In this document: one piece after another, positions 61,235-64,000 of the stretch
Numbering within the stretch: the first letter of the stretch is position 1
How the letters are laid out: each line of letters starts with the position of its first letter
Source of the DNA: Burkholderia pseudomultivorans
GTDB taxonomy: Bacteria; Pseudomonadota; Gammaproteobacteria; Burkholderiales; Burkholderiaceae
Direction of reading: 5' to 3'
Assembly (NCBI RefSeq): GCF_001718415.1
Contig: NZ_CP013377.1
Span: forward strand, 2,666,001 to 2,730,000
Length of the DNA stretch: 64,000 bases
Translations under genes and position numbers: made by a program
Notes under the pieces: model-generated
The model's database searches: none
What the model was told of the DNA's origin: nothing
The model's input: only the letters and a program-made list of their open reading frames with translations

Positions 61235-62284
61235 TCAGTTCTGCGTGAGCGGATTCAGCGTCGTGCAGAGGAAGCCCGTGCAGTGGCTCGCGTTGAAGTA
61301 GACCGACGCCATCACGAACGGCGCGACCGTGCCGAACGCCAGATCGCCGAAGTATGCGTTGCCGGTCGCGCCCTGGCCGTTCGCCTGCTGGATGAAGTCC
61401 GCGGCCGTCCCCTGGAGCGCGGCCGACTGATACGTGAAGGTCGGCGACTGCGTCTGGTCCTTCACGTAGACCGACGAGATCGTGGTGCCGAACAGCATCT
61501 CGCCCTTCGCGCGATAGCCTTTCGCGCCCTCGCTGTTGGCTTGCGCGATGAAGCCGTCGAGCGTCGTCTGCGGCGCCAGCGTATCGTAGGTATAGGTTGC
61601 GCCCGACCCATTGTTCTTCATGTACACGTTCGCCTGCACCGCCCCCACCATCATCGGGCCGAAGAACCAGTAGCCCGACTGGCCCTGGCCGTTCGCCTGC
61701 GCGAGGAACGCGGCCGGATCGCCCGGCAGCGCCGTCGTCACGTACGAATACGTGGCCGGCGACCCGCCGTCCTTCCGATACAGATAGCCGTACGAGTACG
61801 GCCCTTCGTAGCGGTAGCCGTTCGCGCCCTGCGCATTGGCCTGGTTGACGAAGCTCGTCATGTCGGCCGGGTTGGACTGGAGCTGGTACGTGTAGGTCGG
61901 TGCGGTGCCGTCGTTCACGAAGATCGAACGCACTTCGCCGTTGGGCGGCGAGTATGCGCCGTCTCCCAGGTAGCGGTAGCCCTTCGCGCCTTCGGCATTG
62001 AGGAGCGTCAGGAAGCTCGCCGCATCCGACGCAAGCGGCTGCGCCTCGTAGCGCAGCGTCAGCGTGCTGCCGCCCGTGCTGCCCGTGCCGCCGGTACCTC
62101 CGGTCCCGCCCGTCCCACCGGTTCCTCCGCTCCCGCCGCTGCCCTCGCTACCGGTGCCGCCGCTTCCGCCGGTGCTGCCCGTGCCCGATCCGTTGCCGGC
62201 GGATGCGGCCGGAGACGGGCTGTCGTCGCCGCCGCAGGCGGTCAGTGCCAGACAGGTCAGCGCGATCAATGCAACGGCTTTCAT
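61235..62284 (-). CDS. lipoprotein with five tandem repeats
   Basis: A 349-residue lipoprotein: lipobox LTAC with Cys17 (ALIALTCLALTACGGDD), a Gly/Thr/Ser linker of short GGT/GGS units (about 30-73), then five imperfect repeats of about 50 residues (about 77-130, 130-178, 179-229, 230-281, 282-333). Each repeat has the shape 'TYTY ... F..QAN.QGA.GY...G ... YvkD'. The last ends in two Cys (HCTGFLC). Start 62284 has GAGGAGGG eight bases upstream. I do not recognise the repeat family. Probably a surface lipoprotein, part of the envelope unit with 62409 and 63359. Confidence 0.8.
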   Translation of the reverse strand: MKAVALIALTCLALTACGGDDSPSPAASAGNGSGTGSTGGSGGTGSEGSGGSGGTGGTGGTGGTGGTGSTGGSTLTLRYEAQPLASDAASFLTLLNAEGAKGYRYLGDGAYSPPNGEVRSIFVNDGTAPTYTYQLQSNPADMTSFVNQANAQGANGYRYEGPYSYGYLYRKDGGSPATYSYVTTALPGDPAAFLAQANGQGQSGYWFFGPMMVGAVQANVYMKNNGSGATYTYDTLAPQTTLDGFIAQANSEGAKGYRAKGEMLFGTTISSVYVKDQTQSPTFTYQSAALQGTAADFIQQANGQGATGNAYFGDLAFGTVAPFVMASVYFNASHCTGFLCTTLNPLTQN

Positions 62285-62408
62285 CGGAATTCCCTCCTCG
62301 AAACGAACCGGACGAACGAAGCCGGTGCGCGCGGACGAAGCCGCGCGCACGGACCGTGGTGGATCGGAAATCGGCACGACCGGCGGCCGCGCCGCCGGCC
62401 GGCGTATG

Positions 62409-63236
62409 TCAGTTGACCTGCAGCTGGCCGCCGCGGCCGAGGCCGCCCTTGACGTCCTGCGCCTTGTAGTTGCGCAGTGCGACGACCATCTTGTTCCATG
62501 CGTCGATGAACGCGACGACGGTCGCCTTGCCTTCCGGCGTCGTCGAGAAGCCCGCGAGGCCGCCGCCCACACCGCCGCCGAGACCGCCGAGCGCCGCGCC
62601 GTAGTTGGTCGCCGTCGAGCTGCCTTCGGCCGCGGCGATCTGCACCGCCGAGCGCACGTCGAACAGCGTCAGCGTGACGACCGACGCCTTCGTCTGCAGG
62701 TGGCCGGCCACCGCCGCGACCGCGCTGTTGCCGATCAGCCCGCCGATCATGCTGCCGATGCCGCCGATCGGCGAATCATTGACCACGATCTGCGGTTCCA
62801 TGTAGTAGTCGGCCGCGACGCGCTGGCCCTTCTGCTGCTTCGAGCCCGCGCGGTATTCGCCCGAGTTGCGCTGCATCTGCGTGATCCGCGACAGGCGCGA
62901 GTCGGTCTTCTGGTTGCCGATCGACGTGATCACGAAGCAGTTCGACTGCTGGACGGCCAGGCGCAGCAGCGGATCGATGCTCGTCACCTTGGTCGCACTG
63001 CCGAACGGGCCCCACCAGTCGGCATTGCGGCCGTCATCGACGGCGATCGTGCCGAGCGGCGACGCGCAGCGCTGCAGCCCCGAATCGGCGCCGGCGCTCG
63101 CGCCGCCGCCGGCCGCGCCGGTCACGCCGAGGCTCTGGCCGCCGGGCGACACCATGCCGCCGCAGCCGGCCAGCGTTGCGGAAACGGCTGCGGCCAGCGC
63201 AGCCTGGGTAAGACGTCGGGAAAGAGTGGTCTTCAT
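62409..63236 (-). CDS. CsgG/HfaB-like lipoprotein
   Basis: A 275-residue lipoprotein with lipobox LAGC (Cys25). The sequence between about residues 55 and 240 resembles the CsgG family: LLRLAVQQSNCFVITSIGNQ, ITQMQRNSGEYRAG, AADYYMEPQIVVNDSPIGGI, VTLTLFDVRSAVQIAAAEGS. CsgG forms the outer-membrane pore of the curli secretion system; HfaB secretes the Caulobacter holdfast anchor. No CsgE/F partners or amyloid subunit genes are adjacent. It may export the repeat lipoprotein at 61235, 125 bases downstream in the same unit. Confidence 0.78.
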   Translation of the reverse strand: MKTTLSRRLTQAALAAAVSATLAGCGGMVSPGGQSLGVTGAAGGGASAGADSGLQRCASPLGTIAVDDGRNADWWGPFGSATKVTSIDPLLRLAVQQSNCFVITSIGNQKTDSRLSRITQMQRNSGEYRAGSKQQKGQRVAADYYMEPQIVVNDSPIGGIGSMIGGLIGNSAVAAVAGHLQTKASVVTLTLFDVRSAVQIAAAEGSSTATNYGAALGGLGGGVGGGLAGFSTTPEGKATVVAFIDAWNKMVVALRNYKAQDVKGGLGRGGQLQVN

Positions 63237-63358
63237 TGTCGTTATCGATCGAAAGAGTCGTTGTTCGGCTTATGGGTTCATGCGAACGTCGATAAGCCCC
63301 CCGGGCATGGCGCGCGATGGTGGTCTCCCCGCAGCGGCCCCCGTTGCTTCCGGTCCGG

Positions 63359-63949
63359 TCAGTAGCCGTACCAGTAAGTCTGGTGCCAGGCGCCGTAATA
63401 CGGATAGCCTGAATACCAGTAGCCGTAATAGACGTCGCGCCACTGCGTGCGCCACTTCCAGTCGTCTTCGTCGGCCTTCTTTTCGTTGCGCGCGAGCTCG
63501 AGCAGCTTCTTCGACTCCTTGTCGCCGCGGGCTGCCGCGATCGACAGCCACTTGTCCGCTTCGCGCGGATCGGAGCCCATTTCCTCGAGACCGAACAGGT
63601 AGAAACTGCCGAGCGCCTTCTGCGCATTCAGGTCGCCGCGTTCGGCGGCCTCGCGCATCCACTTCAGCGCTTGATAGCTATCCTGACGAACGCCGTCGCC
63701 ACGGAAATAGCGCAGGCCGAGATCGTAGGCGGCCTTCGGCTGGGTTTTCGCAGCCTGCTTGAGTGCGGCGATGCGCGGATCTTCGCGGTCTTCCGAGTCG
63801 TCCCTTTTTTGGTAGGAGACCTGATCTTTGGGTCGATCGGAACAACCTGTGTCGTCACAGATCCGCACCGTGTTGCCGGTGACGGACGGATCCTGCGCGC
63901 ACGCGGCCAGCAGCAACAGCAGCCCCGGTGCGAGTAAACGGCGATACAT
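63359..63949 (-). CDS. Sel1-repeat lipoprotein
   Basis: A 196-residue lipoprotein with lipobox LAAC (Cys17) and two Sel1 repeats (AAYDLGLRYFRGDGVRQDSY, QALKWMREAAERGDLNAQKA, LGSFYLFGLEEMGSDPREAD, KWLSIAAARGDKESKKLL), and a very aromatic C-terminus (YYGYWYSGYPYYGAWHQTYW). Sel1 repeats bind partner proteins in the periplasm. It lies upstream of the CsgG-like gene on the same strand and may be its assembly partner. The aromatic tail is unusual; a surface or peptidoglycan contact is a guess. Confidence 0.82.
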   Translation of the reverse strand: MYRRLLAPGLLLLLAACAQDPSVTGNTVRICDDTGCSDRPKDQVSYQKRDDSEDREDPRIAALKQAAKTQPKAAYDLGLRYFRGDGVRQDSYQALKWMREAAERGDLNAQKALGSFYLFGLEEMGSDPREADKWLSIAAARGDKESKKLLELARNEKKADEDDWKWRTQWRDVYYGYWYSGYPYYGAWHQTYWYGY

Positions 63950-64000
63950 TGGTGCTTTCCTCTAGTTTTATTGGCGCCGCAATTCTTCGAGCTGTCCACA
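63950..64000. other. upstream region of the Sel1 gene, window end
   Basis: The last 51 bases hold the AGAGGA ribosome site of the Sel1-repeat gene and AT-rich sequence typical of a promoter. Too short to say more. Confidence 0.4.

Noticed and set aside
62068..62170. Short tandem repeats resembling a CRISPR or minisatellite
   Set aside because: They encode the Gly/Thr/Ser linker of the repeat lipoprotein; there are no spacers and no cas genes.
1..64000. tRNA, rRNA, prophage or integrase genes
   Set aside because: None recognised on either strand by reading; no attachment-site duplications noticed.

Overview
This GC-rich window has the codon use, gene content and protein sequences of a Burkholderia, most likely a member of the Burkholderia cepacia complex, and probably comes from a secondary replicon: it is rich in catabolic clusters, transporters, LysR/LuxR regulators and surface structures and has no rRNA, tRNA or core housekeeping genes. 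The species call is inference; nothing in the window proves it.

Layout. 0.3-6.7 kb: a secreted ExeM/NucH-type nuclease, a decayed glutathione transferase, an ACS-type MFS transporter, a C45 (acyltransferase-type) hydrolase and a divergent LysR regulator. 6.7-20.5 kb: a large agmatine/polyamine-type catabolic island with a porin-like protein, a PotF-like binding protein, a YtcJ-type amidohydrolase, two paralogous LuxR-type regulators, a LysR regulator, an MFS carrier, a PuuB-like FAD amine oxidase, a DUF861 cupin, an agmatinase-family ureohydrolase and an aldehyde dehydrogenase. A long sequence motif is shared between the promoter regions of the binding protein and of the amidohydrolase/LuxR pair.

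20.5-27.4 kb: a LysR/YdcZ pair and then a molybdenum-type regulon: a DUF2325 protein, a small helical protein, a short ModE-like regulator and a molybdopterin-binding oxidoreductase domain. Four palindromes of identical geometry (8-bp half-sites separated by 8 bp), matching the ModE box, lie in 5.3 kb. An M24 peptidase and a classical Burkholderia porin follow. 27.4-35.3 kb: a four-gene osmoprotectant ABC transporter with overlapping start and stop codons and a structured leader, then a GNAT acetyltransferase and a putrescine-type PotGHI ABC transporter that has no binding protein beside it.

35.7-47.8 kb: guanine-type deaminase, a 66-residue orphan peptide, a DUF3422 membrane protein with a divergent LysR, small unknown genes, a LysR remnant, an OXA-type beta-lactamase overlapping an acyltransferase, three small unknown genes, a PoxB-type pyruvate oxidase, and the divergent pair acdR/acdS (ACC deaminase, a plant-association trait). 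47.8-64 kb, all on the minus strand: a chaperone-usher pilus (adhesin, pilin, chaperone, usher), preceded by an Rcs-like phosphorelay (two hybrid kinases, an RcsB-like regulator and a 65-residue protein), preceded in turn by three lipoprotein genes (Sel1-repeat, CsgG-like, and a five-repeat protein). This looks like an adhesion/envelope module in which the phosphorelay controls the neighbouring surface structures; that link is inferred from position.
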